From positions 124,001-188,000 of the forward strand of contig CAJXVW010000001.1 of the NCBI GenBank assembly GCA_913062645.1: a DNA stretch of 64,000 bases, read 5' to 3'. Each line of letters opens with the position of its first letter. Positions within the stretch are counted from its first letter, which is position 1. Source of the DNA: an uncultured Mycoplasmatota bacterium (GTDB lineage: Bacteria > Bacillota_I > Bacilli_A > Izemoplasmatales > Izemoplasmataceae). The notes beneath the pieces are model-generated. The model saw nothing but the letters and a program-made list of their open reading frames with translations, did not search any database and had not been told where the DNA came from. The position numbers were made by a program, and so were the translations under genes. Below are positions 30,589 through 39,020 of this stretch, in pieces.

Positions 30589-30942
30589 ATGAATCAACTC
30601 TACGTCGCTCTCGGCCTTCTTTCCGTATCGCTCGGGGTGATCGGCATCTTTGTACCCGTATGGCCGACGACGCCGTTCGTGTTGTTGTCGGTGGTGCTGT
30701 TTTCTCGCTCCGACAAACGCTTCGACGATTATGTATTGAATCATCGTTGGTTCGGTCCATTCTTGCGAAACTATCTGGAACACCGACGGATGACGACATC
30801 CGCAAAAATCAAATCCATTCTGTTCGTTTGGATCGGACTGGGCATCTCGATGTATGTTCAGGATCAGGTCTGGATCATCGCTTTGCTCACTGTCATCGGA
30901 GTAGCGGTATCGACGCACATCCTGTTACTTAAGTCGAACTAA
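30589..30942 (+). CDS. DUF454 (YbaN-type) small membrane protein
   Basis: 117 aa. Family pattern GLLSVSLGVIGIFVPVWPTTPFVLL followed by RWFGPFLRNY and a helix pair near the C-terminus; three to four membrane segments. Function is not established for the family. AAAGGAGG precedes the ATG, and the gap to katG is 40 bases without a terminator, so the two are probably one operon. Confidence 0.9.
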   Translation: MNQLYVALGLLSVSLGVIGIFVPVWPTTPFVLLSVVLFSRSDKRFDDYVLNHRWFGPFLRNYLEHRRMTTSAKIKSILFVWIGLGISMYVQDQVWIIALLTVIGVAVSTHILLLKSN

Positions 30943-30980
30943 TTCGATTGAGATTTGTCATTGATTCAACAAGATGCAGA

Positions 30981-31040
30981 TGGTACTATGAAAGTATCAA
31001 GCGCACCCACGATTGCAAACATTGGGGCGCTTTTTATCTT
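30981..31040 (+). promoter_or_regulatory. Promoter followed at once by a terminator-like leader hairpin
   Basis: TGgTACTAT (-10 at 30984-30989) is followed by AAGCGC-ACCC / GGGGCGCTT (30999-31032, one bulge) and TTTTT, 20 bases before the next gene. The hairpin would start within a few bases of the RNA 5' end. Confidence 0.5.
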
Positions 31041-31054
31041 TTTGGGGGTGACGC

Positions 31055-31774
31055 ATGAACTACAAGGATCAAATCGACGAGTATTTTGAACGATTCAAAG
31101 ATACGGAGCGAAAGGCCCAGATGTACCGCGTGGTTGTCCATGAGATGGGACAACGTTATCGTGAATTGTTGAATCGAGGTTATACCAAAGTGGAGACCGA
31201 AGCGCAACTGGCAAACGAGATTGCCAACTTGCGTGGACGATATCCGGTTTTGAACTCACTCCCTCGACGGGCGGTGGCGGGTGCGGATGTTGGTGTGACA
31301 ACCCGCTATGTCATGATTGGAATGCTGTTCATTTTGTCGGTAGGTACATATTGGTTTGTACCGCTATTCGCTTTCATACCCCAGTTTTTGATGGGACTTG
31401 TCGGATTGCGCTGGGTATTGTCCTCAGGGGCGAACACACAGTGGTTGCGCAAACGATTGTTCTTGTTTTTCTTCGCCTTGATGGTGTATCAGATTGGTGC
31501 GCTATTGATCCGATTCCCCGTTATGAGGGAATCCAGGTTTGCCATCATCACGATTGCTGTGATCTGCTTTTCGTTGCTCGTCTTCGGCTACTTGCTGTTC
31601 CGCAATCATGGTAAGACACTACCCAAACAACCGTTGCTGTTTCGAATTTTAAACCCGACGTTGTTCAAATCGGTTGACGTTCAGCTGTACTTCGTGTTCG
31701 TCATCGCTTCGGGTCTGCTGTATGGCGGATACTTCGCATTCGTAGCTCTCGAGTACATGTTCAGTACGTGGTGA
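31055..31774 (+). CDS. Membrane protein with cytoplasmic helical prefix, unknown
   Basis: 239 aa. Residues 1-70 are soluble and helical (YKDQIDEYFERFKDTERKAQ), similar in character to the prefix domains found on some permease-like proteins; five to six membrane segments follow from about residue 85. No family is recognised with confidence. The ribosome site is GGGGGTGA. Terminator shared with the convergent endonuclease gene. Confidence 0.78.
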   Translation: MNYKDQIDEYFERFKDTERKAQMYRVVVHEMGQRYRELLNRGYTKVETEAQLANEIANLRGRYPVLNSLPRRAVAGADVGVTTRYVMIGMLFILSVGTYWFVPLFAFIPQFLMGLVGLRWVLSSGANTQWLRKRLFLFFFALMVYQIGALLIRFPVMRESRFAIITIAVICFSLLVFGYLLFRNHGKTLPKQPLLFRILNPTLFKSVDVQLYFVFVIASGLLYGGYFAFVALEYMFSTW

Positions 31775-31792
31775 AGATGGAATACAGGCATC

Positions 31793-31823
31793 AAAAAACC
31801 AGCAAGATTGCTTGCTGGTTTTT
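31793..31823. terminator. Bidirectional terminator
   Basis: AAAACCAGCAAG / CTTGCTGGTTTT, four-base loop, A and T runs on both sides. Confidence 0.92.
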
Positions 31824-31829
31824 GCTTGC

Positions 31830-33098
31830 TCAGTATTCTTTGATGGCGATGATCGGCACGAACAAGTCGAAAGCATTGATGGCGTTGGCGGTCACACTGG
31901 TGTAATCAACCGGTGATTCCGGGGTGCCCCAAATGTCGTCGACCCACTCGGGGTGGTCGATGAACGGGTTGCGGTTGTTCTGATATTGATAGATGGTTTC
32001 GTTTCGTTCCAGTTCCCATTCGTCGACAGGATCTTCGATGTGCCAGCGCAGGAGGACATCGAGTTTGCCGTAGTAGGGCAGCTTCTGTTCCTGAAGGTGG
32101 AGCGAAGGCGCGAGCGCTTTGAGATCGGAAGCGAGTTCCAGATCGACGTAATCGCCGGTTTCACCTTCGTAGCGAACCGCCATGTAGAACAGCATGCGGG
32201 CCACGTCGCCCTTGACGGCGTCGCGGGGTTCGAAGAACCATTCGCCACAGGTATAGTTTCCGTAACCGCGGTCTTCGAGGTCGGTGTCGTCGATGCCGTC
32301 GTGGCAGTCGTCGAAGAACCGGTTGTTCTTGACTGAGTTCATGCGACGTTCGGCGGCAACCAGATGATGGCCGTCGGTGTGGGCGCCGAGGGCGTAGGCG
32401 GAACTGCCGTCTTCGTGTTCGAACTCACCATGCGATTTGCTCCAGATGTGTTCCCGATTCCACTCGACTTGTTTGTCCTCGTCGTCAATTGTCTGATAAC
32501 AGTAATCCGGCGGAGTGGTGGTGTCCTGACAGTCCTTGGGCCAGCTGAAGCCGCTGTAGAAGGTGATGATGTTGTCGGAGTTGGCGGGGTCTTCATCGGC
32601 TTCGCGCAACATGTCCCAGACGTCGGTGTCATCGTCGGTGTAGGGGTATTCGGTATGACTGGTGATGATGTCGTTCAACACGTTTTTGAGCGCTTCACCG
32701 GTAAGTCCGCTGGCGCTGTCATAATAGCCGAGGGGGACGTACATGGTCGTATCGAGGCCCTCGATGACTTCGATGGTGATGGTTTCTTCACTGACGTTGC
32801 CGGCGAGGTCGGTGGCGCGGAAGGTCAGTGTCTGTTCACCGAGCGTGCTGGTGTCGATCGATCCGATTACTTCGACGTCGCATGACAGGTCGCGATTGTC
32901 GTCACAGGTCACCGAACTCGAGTCGTAGATGCCATCGAGCGTGACGCTTGTGCGAAGCGTGGACAAATCGATTTCCGGTGCGGTCGTATCGGGAATCACG
33001 AGCCCGATCAGATCGATGCCGAGGTAGGTTTGCGAAACATAGATGGCGCCGCCGATGACGGCAATCAGAATGGCGATGATGTTGCGTAGTTTTTTCAT
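31830..33098 (-). CDS. Membrane-anchored extracellular endonuclease I with Ig-like domain
   Basis: 422 aa. An uncleaved N-terminal helix (residues 5-35) anchors it; an Ig-like domain of the DUF5011 type follows (about 38-110, with TFRATDLAGNVS); then an endonuclease I (EndA/NucM) domain with the metal/catalytic motif EWNREHIWSKSHG and the second motif GAHTDGHHLVAAERRMNSVKNN. Four Cys in the nuclease part and two in the Ig part suggest disulphides. It should degrade extracellular DNA or RNA non-specifically for nutrient gain. Single gene. Confidence 0.93.
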   Translation of the reverse strand: MKKLRNIIAILIAVIGGAIYVSQTYLGIDLIGLVIPDTTAPEIDLSTLRTSVTLDGIYDSSSVTCDDNRDLSCDVEVIGSIDTSTLGEQTLTFRATDLAGNVSEETITIEVIEGLDTTMYVPLGYYDSASGLTGEALKNVLNDIITSHTEYPYTDDDTDVWDMLREADEDPANSDNIITFYSGFSWPKDCQDTTTPPDYCYQTIDDEDKQVEWNREHIWSKSHGEFEHEDGSSAYALGAHTDGHHLVAAERRMNSVKNNRFFDDCHDGIDDTDLEDRGYGNYTCGEWFFEPRDAVKGDVARMLFYMAVRYEGETGDYVDLELASDLKALAPSLHLQEQKLPYYGKLDVLLRWHIEDPVDEWELERNETIYQYQNNRNPFIDHPEWVDDIWGTPESPVDYTSVTANAINAFDLFVPIIAIKEY

Positions 33099-33209
33099 AA
33101 GTCACCTCACGTGGTTTTCTAGTATTAGTGTACCACAGGATGGGTTGTTTCGGTAGGTGGAAACTCTGAAATTTAAATGTCATTTTTCGCTGGTCTTTTA
33201 CGCCATTTG

Positions 33210-33218
33210 TGATATACT
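33210..33218 (+). promoter_or_regulatory. Extended -10 promoter of tRNA-Ala
   Basis: TGaTATACT, 20 bases before the tRNA. Confidence 0.6.
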
Positions 33219-33238
33219 GTCTTTGTGACGAAACATCC

Positions 33239-33314
33239 GGGGGCGTAGCTCAGCTGGGAGAGCGCTTGCTTCGCATGCAAGAGGTCGCGGGTTCGAATCC
33301 CGTCGTCTCCACCA
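33239..33314 (+). tRNA. tRNA-Ala(CGC)
   Basis: 76 bases including an encoded CCA. Acceptor stem GGGGGCG/CGTCTCC (two G-T pairs), D arm with GCTC/GAGC, anticodon stem CTTGC/GCAAG around the loop TTCGCAT (anticodon CGC, reads GCG), T arm with TTCGAAT. Alone, with its own promoter and terminator. A dedicated GCG reader fits the balanced base composition. Confidence 0.96.
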
Positions 33315-33328
33315 ATTTGGAACGTTTG

Positions 33329-33349
33329 AGCGCTTGCGAGCGCTTTTTA
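33329..33349 (+). terminator. Terminator of tRNA-Ala
   Basis: AGCGCT / AGCGCT around TGCG, then T5. Confidence 0.85.
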
Positions 33350-33423
33350 TTTTATCCTCTGAGGGCCTGTTTTGGCTATTTTGACTGATTGGTGGTTCCC
33401 ATTAGGCGGTTTGTGTGCATCTA

Positions 33424-33432
33424 TGATAAAAT
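33424..33432 (+). promoter_or_regulatory. Extended -10 promoter of the DUF3137-like gene
   Basis: TGaTAAAAT, 20 bases before the ATG. Confidence 0.45.
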
Positions 33433-33451
33433 GGTGGTGGAGGTGGACGAC

Positions 33452-34336
33452 ATGTATCCCAATCGTGATTTGTCCCGTATCAAGGAAGAGTTCAATCAAC
33501 GGCAACAGGCGCGTCGGACACTGTTGGCGCGACGGTGGGGGTTCGCTCTCGCATCGGTTTTGGTTGTTGTTGCGATTCTGGTGATCGTGTTTCCAGGCAT
33601 GTTCGACAATCCCTCGACGGCATGGATTCTACCGGTATATGGTGGTCTCGGCATACTCGGCACCGGCATCGGTTTGTTGGTGAGTCTCAACTACCAAAGC
33701 ATCAAGCCGTTTTTCAACTATTTGTACGCGCACATCTATCAGGACATCAATCAGGAGTTGGAACTCTATCTCGATTATGAAGCCTATCCGCAAGGCAAGC
33801 AGGAGTTCAACCACGACGGGGGACTCTTCACCCGATTCGCCAGTGTCCGCGTGTTTCGTCATGTGTCGGGCAGCACGAGTGAAGGCACGCCGTTCGATGC
33901 CTACGATTGTACGATGACAACGTCCAATGGCAAAAGCCAGCAGACGCATTTCGACGGCATTTATCTGGTTGTTCGCAAGTCGCATCAGGAAACGCTTCAG
34001 ATTCGCACCAATGGTCGTCCGGCGCTCAAAGGCGTGAAGTTTGACCGTCAGGATGACATCGAGGCTCTCAAGGTCTACAAGCCGGAGAATGACGAACTGA
34101 TGAGTGTCGACAGGAAGTACATCGATTTCATGCGGATGTTGTCCGGCCAGCAAGCATACAAACGCGTGTATCTCGGGCTGGTGCCCGGAGAAATCCATCT
34201 GGCTCTGTGGTTTGCCCATCATCCCGCCCGCAAACACAAGATCATCGATGCCGCCATGTTGGGTGAGGTGCGCCGTCAGTTTGTTCATGAACTGGAACTT
34301 GTCGATGCGCTGTATCAGGTGGATGCCGGCTACTGA
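33452..34336 (+). CDS. DUF3137-like membrane-tethered protein
   Basis: 294 aa from the ATG at 33452 (GGAGGTGG upstream; longer starts lack a site). Two membrane helices (about residues 28-50 and 57-78) after a short basic segment, then a soluble domain of about 200 residues with FDGIYLVVRKSH and ALWFAHHPARKHKI. The arrangement and the strand with HFDGIY resemble DUF3137 proteins, whose function is unknown. Single gene following the tRNA. Confidence 0.7.
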   Translation: MYPNRDLSRIKEEFNQRQQARRTLLARRWGFALASVLVVVAILVIVFPGMFDNPSTAWILPVYGGLGILGTGIGLLVSLNYQSIKPFFNYLYAHIYQDINQELELYLDYEAYPQGKQEFNHDGGLFTRFASVRVFRHVSGSTSEGTPFDAYDCTMTTSNGKSQQTHFDGIYLVVRKSHQETLQIRTNGRPALKGVKFDRQDDIEALKVYKPENDELMSVDRKYIDFMRMLSGQQAYKRVYLGLVPGEIHLALWFAHHPARKHKIIDAAMLGEVRRQFVHELELVDALYQVDAGY

Positions 34337-34436
34337 CATGACACCGATTGATGGCATGGAAGAGTTTGATATGTGACATGTCATTGCGCGTTTTGCGTTA
34401 TAATAAATGTATAATTAATACTCCTACTGAGTTCAA

Positions 34437-34460
34437 CAAGGCTGCGGCCTTGTTTTTTTT
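34437..34460 (+). terminator. Intrinsic terminator
   Basis: CAAGGC / GCCTTG around TGCG, then T8. It may end the DUF3137-like transcript; a TATAAT 32 bases upstream could also make a very short RNA. Confidence 0.85.
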
Positions 34461-34542
34461 GTGGGTGGAATATCATATGATGACCGCTATTTATAGCCGT
34501 TTATAAATATCGTTAGTGCACAAATAAAAAAGTGCATTGCGA

Positions 34543-34571
34543 TTTACTTTGATTTCAAGATAAGTTACAAT
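34543..34571 (+). promoter_or_regulatory. Promoter of the FAS1 lipoprotein
   Basis: TTTACT, 17 bp, TACAAT. Confidence 0.6.
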
Positions 34572-34602
34572 GGAGCCAGAAACATTAGGACACTAACATT
34601 TG

Positions 34603-34643
34603 AAAGGAGGATGTCGAGCTCTATCTCTCGACAACCAAACATG
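34603..34643 (+). promoter_or_regulatory. Ribosome site split from its start codon by a hairpin
   Basis: AAAGGAGG (34603-34610) lies 30 bases before ATG 34641, which is too far. Between them TGTCGAG (34612-34618) and CTCGACA (34627-34633) form a perfect 7-bp stem with an eight-base loop. Folding it out leaves eight bases, the optimum. An ATG at 34611 touches the Shine-Dalgarno and cannot use it. Confidence 0.75.
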
Positions 34644-37600
34644 AAAAAAATCATCGCTTTGTTCGCAGTTTTCACCCTCGGTTTTCTGATCAGCGCATGT
34701 GCTCCGCAAGAGGATGACCCGCTCGTTTGTGACGACGGTTACGTTCTTGTTGATGACGAATGCGTCATGGAAGAAGAAGAGGAACAAGGTCCCACCGAAA
34801 ACATCATTGAAACCGCGGCCGCAGCCGGATCCTTTTCGACCCTGCTCGCCGCCCTGGACGAAGCCGGTCTGACCAGCGCCCTGGAAGCACCGGGCGAGTT
34901 CACCGTTTTCGCTCCGACCGATGAAGCATTCACCGCCCTCCTCACCGCACTGGACATCGATGCCGCTACGTTACTCGGCATTGAGAATCTGTCCGACATC
35001 CTGTTGTACCATGTCCTGGAAGGCACCTACATGGCCGAAGACGTGGTCGCCAATGCACCGTTCTCCATGGAGACGATGTTGGGTTCCGACGTCAACTTCA
35101 CCGTCATGGACGGCACCGCCTACATCAATGGCGTCGAAATCGTCACCACCGACATCGAAACCACCAATGGCGTCATCCATGTCATCGACGAAGTCATTCT
35201 GCCGCTTGACAACATCGTCGCCACCGCGACAGCTGAAGGATCGTTCACGACCTTGCTCGCCGCCCTGGATGAAGCTGGGCTCACCAGCACCCTTGAAGGC
35301 GCCGGTAGTTACACCGTGTTCGCACCCACCGATGATGCCTTCGCCGATCTGCTGACGGCGCTTGACATCGATGCCGCGACGCTGCTTGGCATTGACAATC
35401 TGTCTGACGTTCTCCTGTACCATGTACTGGATGGCGCGTACTACTCGACCGATGTCGTTGCCGCCGCACCGTTTACGATGAGCACGCTGGAAGGTACTGA
35501 AGTCGAATTCATGGTCATGGATGGCAATGCCTACATCAACGGCGTTCAAATCGTAACCACGGACATCCTGACGACCAATGGCGTTATCCATGTCATCGAA
35601 GAAGTTCTTCTCCCGCTCGAGAACATCGTCGCCACCGCCGAAGCGGCTGGCAGCTTCTCGACCCTGCTCGCCGCCCTCGATGCCGCCGGTCTCACCAACA
35701 CCCTGGCTGGCGATGGCGTCTACACCGTCTTTGCCCCGACCGATGCTGCGTTCATCGAACTGTTGTCCACATTGGATCTCGAAGCCGCAACGCTGCTTGG
35801 TGTTGAAAATCTGTCCGACGTTCTCTTGTATCACGTACTGGATGGCGCGTACTACTCGACCGATGTCGTCGCCAACGCTCCGTTCTCGATGACAACCCTT
35901 CAAGGCAGTGACGTGAACTTCACCGTCATGGACGGCAAAGCTTATATCAACGGCATTGAAATCACCACCACCGACATTCTGACAAGCAATGGTGTCATCC
36001 ATGTCATCGACGGTGTCGTGCTTCCGCTCGACAACATCGTTGAAACCGCCGAGGCAGCCGGTTCGTTCACGACCCTGCTCGCTGCCATTGACACCGCCGG
36101 TCTCACCAGCACGCTCGAATCCGGGAACTTCACCGTATTCGCTCCGACCGACGACGCGTTCGCAGCCCTTCTCAGCGAACTCGGCATCGACGCCGCAACG
36201 CTGCTTGCCGATCCCGATCTTGCCAGTGTTCTGACCTACCACGTCCTCGAAGGCTCCTACTTCGCAGGTGATGTCGTTGCCAACGCTCCGTTCGCAATGG
36301 AAACCGTCAATGGTGGTAACGTCTACTTCACCGTCATGGACGGCAATGCCTACATCAACGGAATCATGATTGAAACAACCGATATTCTCACCACCAATGG
36401 CATCATCCACGTCGTCGACGAAGTCATCCTGCCGCTCGACAACATCGTGGACACCGCCGATGCCGCCGGTTCATTCTCAACCCTGCTCGCCGCCCTCGAT
36501 GAAGCCGGTCTGACGGCCACCCTCGAAGGCGCAGGCAACTTTACCGTATTCGCCCCGACCGACGCCGCATTCGTCGATCTCCTGACGGCTCTTGACATCG
36601 ACGCCGCCACGCTGCTTGGTGTGGAAAATCTTGCCGACGTTCTGCTGTACCACGTTCTCGATGGCGCATACTTCGCCAGTGATGTCGTCGCCGGCGCTCC
36701 GTTCTCCCTCGCCACGCTCGAAGGCAGCGAAGTCGACTTCTCCGTGATGGACGGCAAAGCCTACATCAACGGTGCGGAAATCGTCACCACTGACATTTAC
36801 ACTTCCAACGGCATCATCCATGTCATCGACGCGGTCATCCTTCCGCTTGACAACATCGTCGCCACCGCGACCGATGAAGGATCGTTCACGACCTTGCTTG
36901 CTGCACTCGATACCGCTGGTCTCACCAGTACACTCGAAGCTGGCAACTACACTGTGTTCGCGCCGACTGATGATGCATTCGCAACATTGCTCAGCGACCT
37001 CGGCATCGACGCCGCCACTTTGCTTGCCGATCCCGATCTCGCCAACATCCTGCTCTATCACGTCCTCGATGGTTCGTATTTCTCCGGTGACGTCGTCGCC
37101 AACGCTCCGTTCTCGATGGCTACCCTCAATGGCGGCAACGTCTACTTCACCGTCATGGATGGCGATGCCTACATCAACGGCGTAATGATCGACACCACCG
37201 ACATTCTGACCACCAACGGTGTCATCCATGTCATCGAAGAAGTCATTCTGCCGCTTGACAACATCGTTGAAACTGCCACCGCAGCCGGCTCCTTCTCGAC
37301 GCTACTCGCCGCACTCGATGAAGCTGGTCTGACGGCCACTCTCGAAGGAGACGGCAACTTCACCGTATTCGCCCCGACCGATGCGGCCTTCACCGACTTG
37401 CTCACTGCGCTTGGTATCGATGCGGCTACGCTCCTCGGTATCGAAAATCTCTCCGACGTGTTGCTCTATCATGTGTTCTCCGGCGATTATTACGCCAGTG
37501 ACGTGGTATCCGGCGCACCCTTCTCGCTGACTTCATTGCAAGGCAGTGATGTCGACTTCACCGTCGTCGACGGCAAAGCCTACATCAATGGTGCTGAAAT

Positions 37601-38900
37601 CGTCACCACCGACATCCTGACCGCCAACGGCGTGATTCACGTGATCGACGACGTCATCCTCCCGCTGGACAACATCGTCGCTACCGCCGAAGCCGCCGGA
37701 TCGTTCTCGACCTTGCTCGCAGCCGTTGATACCGCTGGTCTCACCAGCACCCTCGAAGGCGGCAACTACACCGTGTTCGCACCGACTGACGATGCGTTCG
37801 CAGCATTGCTCAGCGACCTCGGCATCGACGCCGCCACATTGCTCGCCGATCCCGAACTCGCCAACATTCTCCTCTATCACGTTCTTGACGGATCCTACTT
37901 CTCTGGTGATGTCGTCGCTGGTGCGCCGTTCTCGATGGCCACCGTCAACGGCGGCAACGTATACTTCACCGTCATGGACGGAAATGCATACATCAACGGT
38001 GTGATGATCAGCACGACTGACATCCTCACCACCAATGGCGTCATTCATGTCATCGATGAAGTCATTCTCCCCTTGGACAACATCGTTGACACCGCCACCG
38101 CAGCCGGCTCCTTCTCGACGCTCCTCACGGCGCTTGACACTGCCGGTTTGACAGCAACGCTCGAAGGCGACGGCAACTTCACCGTATTCGCCCCCACCGA
38201 TGCGGCGTTCGCCGATCTGCTGACTGCGCTTGGCATCGACGCTGCGACCCTGCTTGGCGTAGAAAATCTCTCTGACATCCTCCTATATCATGTTCTCAAC
38301 GCCGATTACTACGCCAGCGACGTGGTCGCTGGAGCTCCCTTCTCGCTCACCACGCTGGAAGGCAGCGATGTGGACTTCACCGTCGTTGACGGCACAGCCT
38401 ACATCAACGGTGCGGAAATCGTCACCACCGACATCCTGACCTCAAACGGCGTCATCCATGTCATCGATGCAGTCATCCTGCCTCTGGAAGACATCGTCGC
38501 CACCGCCGAAGCGGCCGGATCGTTCTCGACCCTGCTCGCGGCACTGGATCAGGAAGGCCTCACCGCCACCCTCCAGGGCACCGGTCCGTTCACTGTTTTC
38601 GCTCCGACCAACGATGCGTTTGACGCGCTCTTGGTGGAACTTAACATCACCTTGAACGATCTCCTCGCCCTTGGCAATCTCGATCAAATTCTTCTCTATC
38701 ACGTAATCAGTGGCAGTTACTACTCCACCGATGTCGTTGCCGCCGCTCCTCTCAGCCTTGCATCCGTGCAGGGAACCAATCTCGACTTCACCGTCGTCGA
38801 CGGCACGATCTTCGTTTCCGGAATTGAAGTTGTCACCGAAGACATTCTGACCTCCAATGGTGTCATTCATGTCATCAGCGGAGTACTGTTATACGAATAG
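34641..38900 (+). CDS. Lipoprotein of ten tandem fasciclin (FAS1) domains
   Basis: 1419 aa. Signal peptide ending in lipobox SAC, one Cys-pair module (CDDGYVLVDDEC), an acidic linker, then ten FAS1 domains of 136 or 137 residues that fill the rest of the protein. Each has the H1 motif FTVFAPTDDAF and the H2 motif NGVIHVIDEVILPL, with YH between them (LLYHVLDG). FAS1 domains mediate adhesion between cells or to matrix; a chain of ten on a lipid anchor would reach far from the membrane. The starts of domains are 411 or 408 bases apart. ATG 34641 is chosen because the signal peptide then begins MKKIIALF. No terminator with a good T run follows, only a GC-rich hairpin. Confidence 0.96.
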   Translation: MKKIIALFAVFTLGFLISACAPQEDDPLVCDDGYVLVDDECVMEEEEEQGPTENIIETAAAAGSFSTLLAALDEAGLTSALEAPGEFTVFAPTDEAFTALLTALDIDAATLLGIENLSDILLYHVLEGTYMAEDVVANAPFSMETMLGSDVNFTVMDGTAYINGVEIVTTDIETTNGVIHVIDEVILPLDNIVATATAEGSFTTLLAALDEAGLTSTLEGAGSYTVFAPTDDAFADLLTALDIDAATLLGIDNLSDVLLYHVLDGAYYSTDVVAAAPFTMSTLEGTEVEFMVMDGNAYINGVQIVTTDILTTNGVIHVIEEVLLPLENIVATAEAAGSFSTLLAALDAAGLTNTLAGDGVYTVFAPTDAAFIELLSTLDLEAATLLGVENLSDVLLYHVLDGAYYSTDVVANAPFSMTTLQGSDVNFTVMDGKAYINGIEITTTDILTSNGVIHVIDGVVLPLDNIVETAEAAGSFTTLLAAIDTAGLTSTLESGNFTVFAPTDDAFAALLSELGIDAATLLADPDLASVLTYHVLEGSYFAGDVVANAPFAMETVNGGNVYFTVMDGNAYINGIMIETTDILTTNGIIHVVDEVILPLDNIVDTADAAGSFSTLLAALDEAGLTATLEGAGNFTVFAPTDAAFVDLLTALDIDAATLLGVENLADVLLYHVLDGAYFASDVVAGAPFSLATLEGSEVDFSVMDGKAYINGAEIVTTDIYTSNGIIHVIDAVILPLDNIVATATDEGSFTTLLAALDTAGLTSTLEAGNYTVFAPTDDAFATLLSDLGIDAATLLADPDLANILLYHVLDGSYFSGDVVANAPFSMATLNGGNVYFTVMDGDAYINGVMIDTTDILTTNGVIHVIEEVILPLDNIVETATAAGSFSTLLAALDEAGLTATLEGDGNFTVFAPTDAAFTDLLTALGIDAATLLGIENLSDVLLYHVFSGDYYASDVVSGAPFSLTSLQGSDVDFTVVDGKAYINGAEIVTTDILTANGVIHVIDDVILPLDNIVATAEAAGSFSTLLAAVDTAGLTSTLEGGNYTVFAPTDDAFAALLSDLGIDAATLLADPELANILLYHVLDGSYFSGDVVAGAPFSMATVNGGNVYFTVMDGNAYINGVMISTTDILTTNGVIHVIDEVILPLDNIVDTATAAGSFSTLLTALDTAGLTATLEGDGNFTVFAPTDAAFADLLTALGIDAATLLGVENLSDILLYHVLNADYYASDVVAGAPFSLTTLEGSDVDFTVVDGTAYINGAEIVTTDILTSNGVIHVIDAVILPLEDIVATAEAAGSFSTLLAALDQEGLTATLQGTGPFTVFAPTNDAFDALLVELNITLNDLLALGNLDQILLYHVISGSYYSTDVVAAAPLSLASVQGTNLDFTVVDGTIFVSGIEVVTEDILTSNGVIHVISGVLLYE
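34800..38897 (+). repeat. Ten FAS1 coding repeats with a nested 819-base unit
   Basis: Repeat starts: 34800, 35211, 35622, 36033, 36441, 36852, 37260, 37671, 38079, 38490. Domains 4, 6 and 8 (408 bases) share LLADPDLANILLYHV and NGGNVYFTVMDG; domains 5, 7 and 9 (411 bases) share LLGVENL and DVDFTV. So 36033-36851, 36852-37670 and 37671-38489 are three copies of an 819-base pair of domains. Confidence 0.92.
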
Positions 38901-38921
38901 AAGTTTCCTCCATTCGACTGT

Positions 38922-38948
38922 CCCGGCCGGAAACGGCCGGGCTATTCG
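38922..38948 (+). terminator. GC-rich hairpin after the FAS1 gene
   Basis: CCCGGCC / GGCCGGG, six-base loop, but only a weak T run. Confidence 0.6.
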
Positions 38949-38980
38949 TTTCAAAAATCACTTGAAATGAAACGGTTATT

Positions 38981-39002
38981 CGTGTACGATTGAATTAACA
39001 CG
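38981..39002. promoter_or_regulatory. Possible OhrR operator
   Basis: CGTGT-12-ACACG just upstream of the ohrR ribosome site, with an AT-rich core. Only the ends are symmetric, so this is tentative. Confidence 0.3.
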
Positions 39003-39020
39003 AAAGAAGGTTATCCAATC

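Larger units (their letters stand above)
34337..34640 (+). other. 304-base upstream region of the FAS1 gene
   Basis: Contains a TGACATGTCA palindrome (34374-34383), TATAAT at 34400-34405, a strong terminator (34437-34460), the FAS1 promoter (34543-34571) and the hairpin-split ribosome site (34603-34641). No gene seen. Confidence 0.7.

Noticed and set aside
33239-33314. tRNA-Ala as an integration site
   Set aside because: No duplicated tRNA 3' end or integrase was found nearby.
34611-34640. Upstream ATG as the start of the FAS1 lipoprotein
   Set aside because: It directly touches the Shine-Dalgarno and would add ten polar residues before the signal peptide.
34800-38897. Regular repeats as a CRISPR array
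   Set aside because: The repeats are ~410-base in-frame protein domains without spacers; no cas genes in the window.
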